The position numbers were made by a program, and so were the translations under genes. 64,000 nt of DNA, taken from Bacteroidota bacterium. Lineage in GTDB: Bacteria; Bacteroidota; Bacteroidia; UKL13-3. The notes beneath the pieces are model-generated. The model did not search any database and was not told the origin of the DNA. It was given only the letters and a program-made list of their open reading frames with translations. Positions 36,319 through 45,507 of this stretch are shown one piece after another (within the stretch, counting starts at the first letter, position 1; each line of letters starts with the position of its first letter). The stretch is taken from assembly GCA_027491355.1 (NCBI GenBank), contig JAIXWI010000038.1:1-64000 (forward strand), given 5' to 3'.

Positions 36319-37308
36319 ATGAATGCGCAAATAAGAAATGGTTTGTATTTACTCAGTTTAATCCCCGGGCTAGTATGCATAGCTGGTCTAATTGAGGGAG
36401 CATGGTTTTGTGCCGCTAACCTCATTTTTTCATTAATGGTATTAGGCATTTTAGAATGGCTTTTGCCCTCTAATGAATCTAATTTACACAGCGCTGCTGA
36501 AGATGTCTACCCAGAATTGGTTTTATGGCTTCACATTCCTATTCAAATAGCCTGTGTTTTGACCTTATTCACATGCATATTGAACCATTCTGTTTCAGGA
36601 GGTTATATTGTTCTTGCCGCTTTGAGCACTGGGGTTCAAGCTGGCACATCGGCTGTGGTAGTTGCACATGAATACATTCATAGGAAAAATAAACTCAAAA
36701 AAGCACTAGGTATTTTTTTACTTTTTAGTGCAGGGAATGTTTACTTTTACACAGCACACCTAAAAATTCATCACAAATGGGTTGGAACTGAAAATGACCC
36801 CTCAACTGCCAGACTCAATGAAAGCCTTTATTCATTTTTTATTCGGTCTGTTTGGGGTCAAATCAAAGATTCTTTTTGGCTTGAGAAAAAGCAAAACTCA
36901 TGGTTCAATTGGGTATTGTTACAAATAGGTTTTCAATTTTCATTAATAGGTTTGTTGTATGCTTTTATAGGTATTGAAGCCGTTATTGCATGGATGATTC
37001 ACTCTTTTACTGCAGCATTCTTACTTGAATATGTTAATTATATCGAACATTACGGGTTAACCAGAAAAACAACTGAAAGGGCCACTGAAATGCATAGTTG
37101 GGACTCAAATAAATTAGTGAGCAGGTTTGTATTGGTAGACTTGAGTAGGCATGCCGATCATCATTATTATGCAGCAAAGCCCTATCATGTTTTAAATGCA
37201 TACAATCAAGGCAATAAATTACCGTCAGGCTATGCTGGCTTGTTTTTTATTGCAATCATCCCTCCTTTGTGGTACAAAGTCATTAACCCAAGAATAAGTA
37301 AACACTAA
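36319..37308 (+). CDS. AlkB-family membrane di-iron monooxygenase
   Basis: 329 residues with about six membrane helices. The histidine ligands of the alkane hydroxylase/fatty-acid desaturase superfamily are all present: H117EYIH121, H147LKIHH152, NYIEH244YG and SRH278ADHH282. The NYIEHYG motif points to alkane 1-monooxygenase rather than desaturases. It hydroxylates a methyl end of an alkane or fatty-acid-like chain using O2; the real substrate is unknown. It needs rubredoxin-type electron donors, none of which are in this window. The CoA-transferase subunit gene follows after 18 bases, probably in the same transcript. Confidence 0.88.
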   Translation: MNAQIRNGLYLLSLIPGLVCIAGLIEGAWFCAANLIFSLMVLGILEWLLPSNESNLHSAAEDVYPELVLWLHIPIQIACVLTLFTCILNHSVSGGYIVLAALSTGVQAGTSAVVVAHEYIHRKNKLKKALGIFLLFSAGNVYFYTAHLKIHHKWVGTENDPSTARLNESLYSFFIRSVWGQIKDSFWLEKKQNSWFNWVLLQIGFQFSLIGLLYAFIGIEAVIAWMIHSFTAAFLLEYVNYIEHYGLTRKTTERATEMHSWDSNKLVSRFVLVDLSRHADHHYYAAKPYHVLNAYNQGNKLPSGYAGLFFIAIIPPLWYKVINPRISKH

Positions 37309-37326
37309 AATTTATACCTTTGTAAC

Positions 37327-37980
37327 ATGCTTGATAAATTTGGAATTGCTAAGAGAATCGCTAAAGAACTCAAAGACGGATATTATGTAAATTTGGGAAT
37401 TGGTATTCCTACTTTGGTTGCCAACTATGTTCCAGAAGGTATAGAAGTAATTTTACAATCTGAAAATGGGCTATTGGGAATTGGCCCCTTCCCATTTGAA
37501 GGAGAGGAAGATGCTGACTTAATCAATGCTGGCAAACAAACAGTTACCACTTTAAAAGGTTCTTCCTTCTTTGATTCCGCAATGAGTTTTGGTATGATTA
37601 GAAGCGGTAGAGTTGACCTTACTGTTTTGGGAGCGATGGAAGTTGCTGACAACGGTGACATAGCCAATTGGAAAATTCCCGGTAAAATGGTCAAAGGTAT
37701 GGGAGGCGCCATGGATTTGGTTGCTTCTGCTAAACACATCATTGTAGCCATGCAACATGTCAACAAGGCTGGTGAATCTAAACTGCTACCTGCATGCACA
37801 CTGCCAATAACAGGACTAGGGTGTGTAAAGAAAGTTGTAACAGAATTAGGAGTTTTTGACATAGACCAACGAGGCTTTGTTTTGCTTGAAAGAGCCCCGG
37901 GCATAAGTATAGATTATATCAAAGAAAAAACTGCAGGTAGACTTGTAGTTGAAGGTGAAATTCCAGAAATGGAATTATAA
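37327..37980 (+). CDS. CoA transferase, subunit B (3-oxoacid type)
   Basis: 217 residues, the usual subunit-B length. IAKELKDGYYVNLGIGIPT, the catalytic glutamate in LQSENGLLGIGP, and GGAMDLVASAKHIIVAMQH identify the succinyl-CoA:3-ketoacid CoA-transferase (ScoB) family. The enzyme works as an A/B pair, but no subunit A is coded in the window; upstream is the AlkB-like gene instead. Subunit A must be elsewhere, or the protein works differently. The stop codon lies inside a strong terminator hairpin. Confidence 0.9.
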   Translation: MLDKFGIAKRIAKELKDGYYVNLGIGIPTLVANYVPEGIEVILQSENGLLGIGPFPFEGEEDADLINAGKQTVTTLKGSSFFDSAMSFGMIRSGRVDLTVLGAMEVADNGDIANWKIPGKMVKGMGGAMDLVASAKHIIVAMQHVNKAGESKLLPACTLPITGLGCVKKVVTELGVFDIDQRGFVLLERAPGISIDYIKEKTAGRLVVEGEIPEMEL

Positions 37981-38021
37981 AAGAGGAGGCGCGCAGCAAA
38001 GCTGCGCGCCTCCTCTTTTAT
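37977..38021. terminator. Very strong bidirectional terminator
   Basis: A perfect 21-base stem (37977-37997 with 38001-38021) around an AAA loop. The GC-rich core GGAGGCGCGCAGC is flanked by A/T runs. It serves the CoA-transferase gene on the plus strand, whose stop codon it overlaps, and mdh on the minus strand. Confidence 0.9.
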
Positions 38022-38035
38022 ACGAATAATAAATA

Positions 38036-38977
38036 TTACAATACTCCTATTTCTTTCAAAACATTGTTCATGTTTCTTACTGCATCTGCACTCTTTGCGA
38101 ATGCTTCTTGTTCTGCAGCATTTAGGTTGTAATCTACAATGTTCTCCCATCCATTTTTACCTATTGTAACAGGAACACCTAAACAAATATCAGATTGTCC
38201 ATATTCACCGTTCAAGTTTACACAACAAGGCATGATTCTTTTTTGGTCACGAACAATGCTTTCAACTAACAAAGCCGAAGCTGCTCCTGGTGCGTACCAA
38301 GCAGAAGTACCCAGTAATTTAGTTAATGTAGCGCCCCCTACCATAGTTGCATCGCTAATTTCCTTCAATTGATCTGGATTTAAATAAGATGATACAGGTA
38401 TGCCATTCAATGCTGCCAACCTGGTTAAAGGAATCATGGTAGTATCTCCATGTCCACCTATTACAGTAGCATGAATATCGGTTGTTGGTGCATTCAAAGC
38501 CAAACCAAGGTAACCTTTAAACCTGGCACTGTCTAACAAACCTCCCATACCAATGATTCTATTTTGTGGCAAACCTGTTGCTTTCAGAGCCAAATAAGTC
38601 ATTGTATCCATTGGATTAGAAACTACAACGATGATTGCATTTGGTGAATGTTTCAATACATTTTCTGCAACAGATTTTACAATATTTGCATTGGTTCCAA
38701 TTAACTCTTCTCTAGTCATACCAGGCTTTCTTGGAATACCAGAAGTAATGACCACAACATCTGAGCCAGCTGTTTTGCTGTAGTCATTTGTAGTTCCTGT
38801 AATTCTAGTCTTCATACCTAACAAAGAAGTTGTTTGGTATATATCTAAAGCCTTACCTTCTGCAAAACCTTCTTTTACGTCTAACAATACGACCTCATCG
38901 GCCAATTCCCTGTAAGCAATTACATCGGCAGTTGTAGCACCAACCGCTCCGGCACCAATAACAGATACTTTTGTCAT
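38036..38977 (-). CDS. mdh: Malate dehydrogenase (LDH-like type)
   Basis: 313 residues. The Rossmann start VSVIGAGAVGATTADVI, substrate loop SGIPRKPGMTREEL with the Arg that selects dicarboxylates, VVSNPMDTMTYLA, and active-site His in GGHGDTTMIPL are all intact. It oxidises malate to oxaloacetate with NAD in the TCA cycle. Single gene, convergent with the CoA-transferase gene across the shared terminator. Confidence 0.97.
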   Translation of the reverse strand: MTKVSVIGAGAVGATTADVIAYRELADEVVLLDVKEGFAEGKALDIYQTTSLLGMKTRITGTTNDYSKTAGSDVVVITSGIPRKPGMTREELIGTNANIVKSVAENVLKHSPNAIIVVVSNPMDTMTYLALKATGLPQNRIIGMGGLLDSARFKGYLGLALNAPTTDIHATVIGGHGDTTMIPLTRLAALNGIPVSSYLNPDQLKEISDATMVGGATLTKLLGTSAWYAPGAASALLVESIVRDQKRIMPCCVNLNGEYGQSDICLGVPVTIGKNGWENIVDYNLNAAEQEAFAKSADAVRNMNNVLKEIGVL

Positions 38978-39112
38978 GATTTATAGTTTATGTTTGTTTT
39001 TATTAATTAATAGGCGAAAATAATCAGGATTTTTTGATTGAAAAAATGATTTATGGCATTCTGGTAATTGTAGTGTAAAAAAACTGTATTTATTGAAAGA
39101 ATAGCAGAAGTA

Positions 39113-39143
39113 TTGGCAGGCTTGATTTGATTTTGTAGCTTTG
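39113..39143 (+). promoter_or_regulatory. Promoter of the gldA-led operon
   Basis: TTG (39113-39115), a 20-base gap and TAGCTTTG (39136-39143) fit the -33 and -7 boxes. Transcription would begin near 39150. A TTG codon at 39141 lies inside the -7 box and is therefore rejected as the gldA start; the ATG at 39174 fits. Confidence 0.6.
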
Positions 39144-39173
39144 GCTGCATTTGTTACTTTTAATTCTAAATTC

Positions 39174-40076
39174 ATGTCAATAATTGTTAGTGATTTGGTT
39201 AAAATTTATGGCCAGCAAAGGGCATTAAACGGCATTTCATTTGAGGTGCAACCCGGAGAAATAGTGGGCTTTTTAGGGCCAAACGGTGCCGGTAAATCAA
39301 CAACCATGAAAATTTTAACTGGATTTATTCCTCAAAATTCAGGCACTGCAAGTATTTGTGGCATTGATACCAATGAAAAAGAAACTGACTTTAGAGCCAA
39401 AATTGGCTATTTACCTGAACTCAATCCGTTGTATACAGAAATGTATGTAAAAGAGTTTTTACAATTCAGTGGAAGGCTGATGGGCTTAAACGGCGAAAAG
39501 CTTCACAAACGCATCAATGAAATGATAGTTCGAACCGGATTGAGCAAGGAACAACATAAAACCATTTACCAACTCTCTAAAGGCTACAAACAACGAGTGG
39601 GTTTGGCTGCCGCCATTTTACATGACCCAGAAGTACTCATTTTAGACGAACCGAGCTCAGGTCTTGATCCAAATCAGGTAATAGAAATAAGGAACTTAAT
39701 AAGAGAGATTGGAGAAAACAAAACGGTTTTATTTTCAACCCATATTATGCAAGAAGTAGAATCATTGTGTTCTCGTGTTGTCATTATCAATAGAGGGAAC
39801 ATAGTGGCAAACGATACAGTTAAAAATTTACAAGAGAAAGCAGGACATAAATTTCTCATTCGAGTAGAACTCAAACAGCAACCACAAGTTGAGCTATTTA
39901 AAAACCTAAAAGGTGTTTATAAATGTGAATCAATAGGAAATACTTTGCTCATTGAATCAGATGAAGACATGCGAGAAAAAATTGCAGAGATTGCAGCAAA
40001 TGAGCATAACTTAATATTGAGTATGCAAAAAGAGTTTACCTCATTAGAATCCGTTTTTCAACAACTAACGAAATAA
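39174..40076 (+). CDS. gldA: Gliding-type ABC transporter ATP-binding subunit GldA
   Basis: 300 residues. ABC ATPase domain with Walker A GPNGAGKST (35-43), signature LSKGYKQRVG, Walker B VLILDEPSSGLDPNQ and switch His in FSTHIMQEVE, then a C-terminal extension of about 80 residues. Sequence and neighbours (permease GldF, then GldG) identify the GldA-GldF-GldG complex needed for gliding in Flavobacterium johnsoniae. Many Bacteroidota that do not glide also carry it. Its exact substrate is not settled. It starts the operon and ends four bases before gldF. Confidence 0.92.
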   Translation: MSIIVSDLVKIYGQQRALNGISFEVQPGEIVGFLGPNGAGKSTTMKILTGFIPQNSGTASICGIDTNEKETDFRAKIGYLPELNPLYTEMYVKEFLQFSGRLMGLNGEKLHKRINEMIVRTGLSKEQHKTIYQLSKGYKQRVGLAAAILHDPEVLILDEPSSGLDPNQVIEIRNLIREIGENKTVLFSTHIMQEVESLCSRVVIINRGNIVANDTVKNLQEKAGHKFLIRVELKQQPQVELFKNLKGVYKCESIGNTLLIESDEDMREKIAEIAANEHNLILSMQKEFTSLESVFQQLTK

Positions 40077-40080
40077 AAAT

Positions 40081-40809
40081 ATGTTTGAAATTATCCGCAA
40101 AGAAATAAGGGGTTTCCTAAGTTCCCTTATTGCATATGTAGTCATGTTAGTTTTTTTAATTGCAACAGGTTTGTTCAATTGGGTACTACCTGATATCAAT
40201 ATTTTCGACAATGGTTATGCAAACCTTGACAGCTTATTTGGCATGGCACCGTGGCTATTGGTGTTCTTAATTTCAGCAATAACGATGAAAAGTTTCAGCG
40301 AAGAAAAAAAGAATGGAACCATTGAATTGTTAACTACCAAACCTGTCAGTGATTTGGAAATTATTTTAGGTAAATATTTTGCGGGTATTTTATTGGTACT
40401 GTTTACCATTTTACCTACCCTCATTTATTGGTATAGCATTGATCAATTGAGTGTACCAAAAGGAAATATTGACACTGGTGCTTTGTTAGGCTCTTATTTA
40501 GGTTTGTTTTTAATTAGTTCATGCTTTGTAGCTATTGGTATTTTTGCTTCATTGATCAGTGAAAACCAAATTGTATCTTTTGTGAGCTGCATGTTCATTT
40601 GTTTTGCTTTGTATTGGATTTTTGACTTGATAGCAGATTTTAAGCTGTTGGGCAAGTTTGATTCATTGGTCAGTGCATTAGGAATACAATCACATTATCA
40701 GTCTATCAGCAGAGGTGTTTTGGACTCTCGTGATTTGATTTACTTTTTAAGTATAAATTGCTTGTTTATTAGTGCTGGCAAATTGGTTTTTGGAAGCAGG
40801 AAGTGGTAA
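40081..40809 (+). CDS. gldF: Gliding-type ABC transporter permease GldF
   Basis: 242 residues, six membrane helices, ABC-2 permease type. The start MFEIIRKEIRGFLSSLIAYVVMLVFL and the segment AITMKSFSEEKKNGTIELLTTKPVSD (the coupling region) are characteristic of GldF. It sits in the inner membrane with GldA. gldG follows after 21 bases. Confidence 0.93.
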   Translation: MFEIIRKEIRGFLSSLIAYVVMLVFLIATGLFNWVLPDINIFDNGYANLDSLFGMAPWLLVFLISAITMKSFSEEKKNGTIELLTTKPVSDLEIILGKYFAGILLVLFTILPTLIYWYSIDQLSVPKGNIDTGALLGSYLGLFLISSCFVAIGIFASLISENQIVSFVSCMFICFALYWIFDLIADFKLLGKFDSLVSALGIQSHYQSISRGVLDSRDLIYFLSINCLFISAGKLVFGSRKW

Positions 40810-40830
40810 TCACTTTTAATACACTTACAC

Positions 40831-42540
40831 ATGAAAAAGAACGGGAAAAAGAACTATAAATACCTTAGCATTCTTGAATTTTTAATTGTATCGGGAATTG
40901 TTTTGCTTTTAAATTTAGTATTGGCAGATCACTTTTTCAGACTGGATTTTTCAAAAGAAAAAAGATACAGTCTTTCTGATGCAAGTAAAAAAATGGCATC
41001 AAAAGTTGATGCTACCATGTATTTCAAGGTATATTTAGAAGGAGAATTCCCTGCCGGTTTCAAACGTTTAGGAAAATCTGTAAAAGAAATATTAGATGAA
41101 TACAGCATATACAGTAACAATAAAATACAATATGAATTCGTCGACCCTTTTGAAGGTACAGATGCTAAGAAGAACAATGATATCATTCAAGAACTTGGTT
41201 CAAAAGGTCTGCAACCAACCAATGTTCAAGTAAACAAAGAAGATGAATTTGCGCAGAAAATAATTGTTCCTGGTGCATTGGTATATTACAGAGGAAAAGA
41301 ACTGCCTATCAATTTTTTAAAAAATCAATTTGGCCAAAATCCAGAAGAAGTTATCAATAGTTCAATTGAGTTATTAGAATACGAAATTAGTAACCTACTT
41401 AGAAAAGCTTTACTTGTAAAATCTAAGAAAATTGCCATCATAGATGACCATGGAGAATTGGGTAAGTGGGACATTGCAGAAGCTCAAGCCATGTTAGGTG
41501 ATTTTTACCAAGTTGAGCGTTTACCATTGTCTATTCAAGTACCTGAAAAATTGAATGAATATGCAGGTATTATCATAGCTAAACCACGATTTGAATTTCC
41601 TGGCTTTGATCAATTTAAAATTGACCAATACATCATGAACGGTGGTAAAGTTCTTTGGCTCATAGAGTCTCAGCATGCAGAGATGGATAGCCTTAGATCT
41701 GGAAATTTATTTGTAACAACATCCTACCCAACAAAACTGGAAGATATTTTATTCAGGTATGGCGTACGCTTGAAACCTGGAATTGTTCAAGATTTACAAT
41801 GCAATGCAATTCCTGTTTTGAGCGGTATGAGAGACGGAGTACCTCAACAAAAATTATTGCCTTGGCCATATTACCCAGTTGCTGCACCTTTAATTGACCA
41901 CCCAATTGTAAAAGGAATAGACCCTGTTTGGTTCCAATTTACGGCATCAATAGACACCTTAACTAACCAACAAATTAAAAAAACAGTTTTATTGCAAAGC
42001 TCACCTTATTCAAGAATCATCAGTGCGCCAGCTAGGGTTGATTTAAATGTATCTCGCCTGGATTTACAACCTGAAATGTTTAGGAGAAAAAGCAATGGTA
42101 ATTTTGCATTAGCTGTTTTATTGGAAGGAACTTTCAATTCAATATTTGAATATAGATTTGATGCTCAAAAAAATCCTGGTATCGCATTCAAAAACAAAGT
42201 AGAAAACAACAAAATGATTGTCATTGCAGATGGAGATGTCATCCGTAACCAATACAAACAATCAACTGGAGAAGTTTTTCCTTTGGGTTTTGACAGGTAC
42301 ACCAACGAACAATTTGGCAACAAAAAATTCATCCAAAACTGTATCGATTACCTGTGTGATGACAGCGGCATTATAGAAGTAAGGGCTAAAGAAATTACGC
42401 TTCGTTTGTTAGACAAAGGCAAAATTAAAAAAGAGAAAATTTATTGGATTTTGCTCAACACCTGCTTGCCACTTATTTTTATTCTAATTTTTGGACTAAG
42501 CAATCATTATATCCGCAAAAGAAAATATACCAAACAATGA
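40831..42540 (+). CDS. gldG: Gliding-type ABC transporter substrate-binding-like protein GldG
   Basis: 569 residues. An N-terminal membrane helix (about 11-31) is followed by a large periplasmic ABC_transp_aux/DUF-type domain (about 35-520) with LGKWDIAEAQAMLGDFYQVERL and an end helix (about 541-560, YWILLNTCLPLIFILIFGL). This topology and its place after gldF identify GldG. It is the partner of GldA-GldF in the periplasm. The stop overlaps the next gene's ATG (ATGA). Confidence 0.92.
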   Translation: MKKNGKKNYKYLSILEFLIVSGIVLLLNLVLADHFFRLDFSKEKRYSLSDASKKMASKVDATMYFKVYLEGEFPAGFKRLGKSVKEILDEYSIYSNNKIQYEFVDPFEGTDAKKNNDIIQELGSKGLQPTNVQVNKEDEFAQKIIVPGALVYYRGKELPINFLKNQFGQNPEEVINSSIELLEYEISNLLRKALLVKSKKIAIIDDHGELGKWDIAEAQAMLGDFYQVERLPLSIQVPEKLNEYAGIIIAKPRFEFPGFDQFKIDQYIMNGGKVLWLIESQHAEMDSLRSGNLFVTTSYPTKLEDILFRYGVRLKPGIVQDLQCNAIPVLSGMRDGVPQQKLLPWPYYPVAAPLIDHPIVKGIDPVWFQFTASIDTLTNQQIKKTVLLQSSPYSRIISAPARVDLNVSRLDLQPEMFRRKSNGNFALAVLLEGTFNSIFEYRFDAQKNPGIAFKNKVENNKMIVIADGDVIRNQYKQSTGEVFPLGFDRYTNEQFGNKKFIQNCIDYLCDDSGIIEVRAKEITLRLLDKGKIKKEKIYWILLNTCLPLIFILIFGLSNHYIRKRKYTKQ

Positions 42541-43532
42541 ACAAAAAAATCAGCTATCTATTGATAGGCACACTTTTGCTGTTGGCAATCATTTATGTAT
42601 TTAATTTTTCTAAAAAATGGAACAACGTAAAAATTACCTCTGATGAAATTGCCTTAACAGACACCTCTGTAATTGATCATGTTTTTTTAGCAGATAAAAA
42701 TGGTCACACCATAGATTTGTTAAAACAAACAAACAACGAATGGAAAGTAAACAATCATTTTACCGCAGACCCATCTAAAATAAATTTATTACTTGCAACC
42801 ATTCATGACATGCGTGTTCAAAGACCAATAGATGAAACGCAACACAATACCATCATTGCAGATTTATCGAGTAGAGGCATTAAAGTAGAATGTTACAGTA
42901 AAGGCAATCATATCAAAACCTTTTATATTGGATCAGAAACTGCAGATAAAATTGGTACATTTTATTTTGAAGCATCTAGGAAAGAACCCTTGATTGTTCA
43001 CATACCCGGATTTGTAGGTTATTTAACACCTCGTTTCATCATCCAAGAAATAAAATGGAAAGACAAATTGGTTTTTGATGATGACCAACAAAGTATTGCA
43101 AGCATTTCGGTGCAATATCCAATGAACAATGCACTCTCCTTTGCCATCAAAAACAAGCAATTGTACGATTCAAAAAACATACCACTTTCTGCAGATACAA
43201 ACCGAATCAAACATTACCTGAATAGTTTCAAAGGTCTTTACCATGAAGCCTACCTTGACTTTGCAACACCTGCACAAATTGATTCAATTAAACAATTGGT
43301 ACCCTTTTGTAATATCATATTAGAAAGAACTAACAATCAACAAACACGATTGCGTTTGTATTTCAAAAAATCCGATAAAAGAACCAAATCTCAATTTGAT
43401 GAGAACAAGCAACCCAACGAAACAGACCCTGAAAGGTTTTGGGGTATTATAGACGATGACAAAGAGTTGGTAAGCATACAAACATTTAATTTTGGGAAAA
43501 TCATCAAAACGAAATTAGATTTAAGTAACTAA
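42537..43532 (+). CDS. DUF4340-type membrane-anchored periplasmic protein
   Basis: 331 residues from the ATG at 42537, which overlaps the gldG stop by four bases; an earlier in-frame ATG lies deep inside gldG and is rejected. One N-terminal membrane helix (about 5-22) precedes a periplasmic domain with repeated beta-alpha units (KWKDKLVFDDDQQSIASISVQYP). The layout fits DUF4340 proteins, which usually follow GldG-like ABC auxiliary genes. It is translationally coupled to gldG and probably belongs to the same complex; its role is unknown. Confidence 0.8.
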   Translation: MNKKISYLLIGTLLLLAIIYVFNFSKKWNNVKITSDEIALTDTSVIDHVFLADKNGHTIDLLKQTNNEWKVNNHFTADPSKINLLLATIHDMRVQRPIDETQHNTIIADLSSRGIKVECYSKGNHIKTFYIGSETADKIGTFYFEASRKEPLIVHIPGFVGYLTPRFIIQEIKWKDKLVFDDDQQSIASISVQYPMNNALSFAIKNKQLYDSKNIPLSADTNRIKHYLNSFKGLYHEAYLDFATPAQIDSIKQLVPFCNIILERTNNQQTRLRLYFKKSDKRTKSQFDENKQPNETDPERFWGIIDDDKELVSIQTFNFGKIIKTKLDLSN

Positions 43533-43556
43533 TGGCTTTTACCTATTTTTGAATCA

Positions 43557-44834
43557 ATGGAGCAGCATTCTATCATCATTATTATTTGTTCAATTTTATT
43601 TTCAGCTTTTTTTGCTGGAATAGAAATTGCATTCATATCTGCCAATAAATTACTCATTGAGTTGAAAAACAAACAAGGTAGTTTATCTGCAAAAATATTG
43701 TCTCCGTTTGTCAGTAACCCCTCAAAATTCATCAGCACAACACTGGTTGGGAATAATATTGGGCTTATTGTATATGGAATCTACATGGCTAAAATTTTAG
43801 AAACTCAGCTTATAAATTGGTGGCAGCCATTTGAACACAACCATTATTTATTGGTTTTTTGTCAAACTATCCTATCAACTTTAATTGTACTAATTACTGC
43901 TGAGTTCATTCCAAAAGTATTGTTCAGGATCAACCCTGATTCTTTACTAAAAGCACTTGCCATTCCATTTTTACTGTTTTATTATTTGTTCTGGCCAGTA
44001 GTCCGTTTCATTAATTGGCTTGCTGAAATAATCATGAATAAATTATTAAAAGTAGATTTTTATGAGACCAGTCCTGCCTTTACCAAAGTAGATTTAGACC
44101 AATACATTGCTCAAGTTCAAGAAAATGATTTACCTGATGATGCAGATGTAGATACCGAGATGTTTAAAAATGCGCTCGATTTTTCAACCGTAAAAGTGAG
44201 AGATTGCATGACCCCAAGACCAGAATTGATTAGCATGGACAGTCGGGTAAGTGTAGATGAATTGTATGCTAAGTTTATTGAAACCGGTTTGTCAAAAATT
44301 CTCATATTTGAAAAAACACCAGACCATATCATAGGTTATGTACACCAAAAAGATTTGTTTAAAAAACCTACTCATATCAAATCTATTCTCATTCCTATTG
44401 AAATAACAACTGAAACCATGTCGGCAATGGAAATGCTTAATAAATTTTCAAAATCAAGAAAAAGCATTGCACTTGTTGTGGATGAATTGGGCGTAACAGC
44501 TGGGATCATTACAATAGAAGACATTATGGAAGAGGTATTTGGTGAAATAGAAGATGAACATGATGTAGAAGATTTAATTGAACAACAATTGACTACGGAT
44601 GAGTTTAGGTTTTCAGCAAGGCATGAAATCAGTTATTTAAACGACACATATAAACTGGGAATCCCTGAGGGAGAATACCACACATTGGGTGGTTTTATTT
44701 TTGCATACTATCAAAGTTTTCCTCCTGCTGGGGAGCAAATAAACATATTGAATTTTGATATATTCATCGAATCTGTCAATAATTCAAGAATCAATTTGGT
44801 AAAGCTTACCAAACTGGATAAAACTCAAGAATAA
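43557..44834 (+). CDS. CNNM/CBS/CorC membrane protein (HlyC/CorC or GldE family)
   Basis: 425 residues. Four membrane helices of the CNNM domain (about 4-160) are followed by a pair of CBS domains (about 205-325, VRDCMTPRPELISMD and IIGYVHQKDLF) and a C-terminal CorC_HlyC domain (about 340-420) with GGFIFAYYQSFPPAGEQ. Relatives export Mg or Co, and the gliding protein GldE has the same domain layout. Sitting just after the gldAFG genes makes a GldE-like role worth testing, but I cannot distinguish the two by reading. A 24-base gap separates it from the previous gene. Confidence 0.85.
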   Translation: MEQHSIIIIICSILFSAFFAGIEIAFISANKLLIELKNKQGSLSAKILSPFVSNPSKFISTTLVGNNIGLIVYGIYMAKILETQLINWWQPFEHNHYLLVFCQTILSTLIVLITAEFIPKVLFRINPDSLLKALAIPFLLFYYLFWPVVRFINWLAEIIMNKLLKVDFYETSPAFTKVDLDQYIAQVQENDLPDDADVDTEMFKNALDFSTVKVRDCMTPRPELISMDSRVSVDELYAKFIETGLSKILIFEKTPDHIIGYVHQKDLFKKPTHIKSILIPIEITTETMSAMEMLNKFSKSRKSIALVVDELGVTAGIITIEDIMEEVFGEIEDEHDVEDLIEQQLTTDEFRFSARHEISYLNDTYKLGIPEGEYHTLGGFIFAYYQSFPPAGEQINILNFDIFIESVNNSRINLVKLTKLDKTQE

Positions 44835-44863
44835 AACCAATTCAACTTTAATTGGTTATTCTT
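44829..44863 (+). terminator. Terminator after the CNNM/CBS gene
   Basis: AACCAATT (44835-44842) pairs with AATTGGTT (44850-44857), and the stem extends partly through AGAATAA/TTATTCTT. No long T-run follows, so efficiency is uncertain. Confidence 0.45.
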
Positions 44864-44880
44864 GTATTACATCAACAAAT

Positions 44881-45507
44881 ATGATTAAAAATATTTTGTT
44901 TGACCTTGGTGGCGTTCTATTGAATTTAGACCAAAATAAAACAGTAACAGCTTTCGAACATATAGGGCTCACAATTCAAAACAATCAGGAACTTTCTGAC
45001 CTCATGTTAGATTTTGAAAATGGAAAATGTAGCGAGTTACATTTTATTTCAACATTAAAATTAGCGGCAAATGAAGGAACAACTGAGCAACAAATTATTG
45101 ATGCTTGGAATGCCATGCTCCTTGAGTTCCCTGCATTTAGGGTAGAAATACTTAAAGAGTTAAAACACACTTATAAACTCTATTTATTTAGTAATACAAA
45201 TGCGATACATCTTTCAGCAGTATTGAACTATACAGACACAATTTTTGGGAAAGGTGTATTTGAGAGTTTGTTCGATGAAGTCTATTATTCGCACCAAATA
45301 GGTATGCGTAAACCTGAAGTGGAAGCATTTCAAAAAGTAATGCAATTGGCCAATATCAAAGGACATGAAACTTTTTTTATTGATGACAGCATGACAAATA
45401 TAACGGGTGCACAAAAAGCTGGTTTACATACCATTTTGGCAAAACACCCAATAGAAAAAAACTTTAAAAAAATTCTAATGCAAATGGCTACAAGTGTATC
45501 AACTTAA
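44881..45507 (+). CDS. HAD-superfamily phosphatase
   Basis: 208 residues. Motif I is FDLGGVLLNLD (Asp nucleophile, with Gly at the usual second acid position as in YihX-type enzymes), motif II is LFSNTN, motif III Lys is in GMRKPEVEAF, and motif IV is FFIDDSMTNI. A helical cap (about 15-85) is present. Relatives dephosphorylate sugar phosphates or similar small molecules; the substrate is unknown. Its last 20 bases overlap the convergent caspase-like gene. Confidence 0.88.
   Translation: MIKNILFDLGGVLLNLDQNKTVTAFEHIGLTIQNNQELSDLMLDFENGKCSELHFISTLKLAANEGTTEQQIIDAWNAMLLEFPAFRVEILKELKHTYKLYLFSNTNAIHLSAVLNYTDTIFGKGVFESLFDEVYYSHQIGMRKPEVEAFQKVMQLANIKGHETFFIDDSMTNITGAQKAGLHTILAKHPIEKNFKKILMQMATSVST

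Noticed and set aside
37425-37904. Long minus-strand frame inside the CoA-transferase gene
   Set aside because: It lies wholly opposite a well-conserved enzyme gene and its translation has no recognisable domain.
39141-39173. TTG start of gldA
   Set aside because: The codon lies inside the TAGCTTTG -7 box and the extra residues are not conserved. The ATG at 39174 is preferred.
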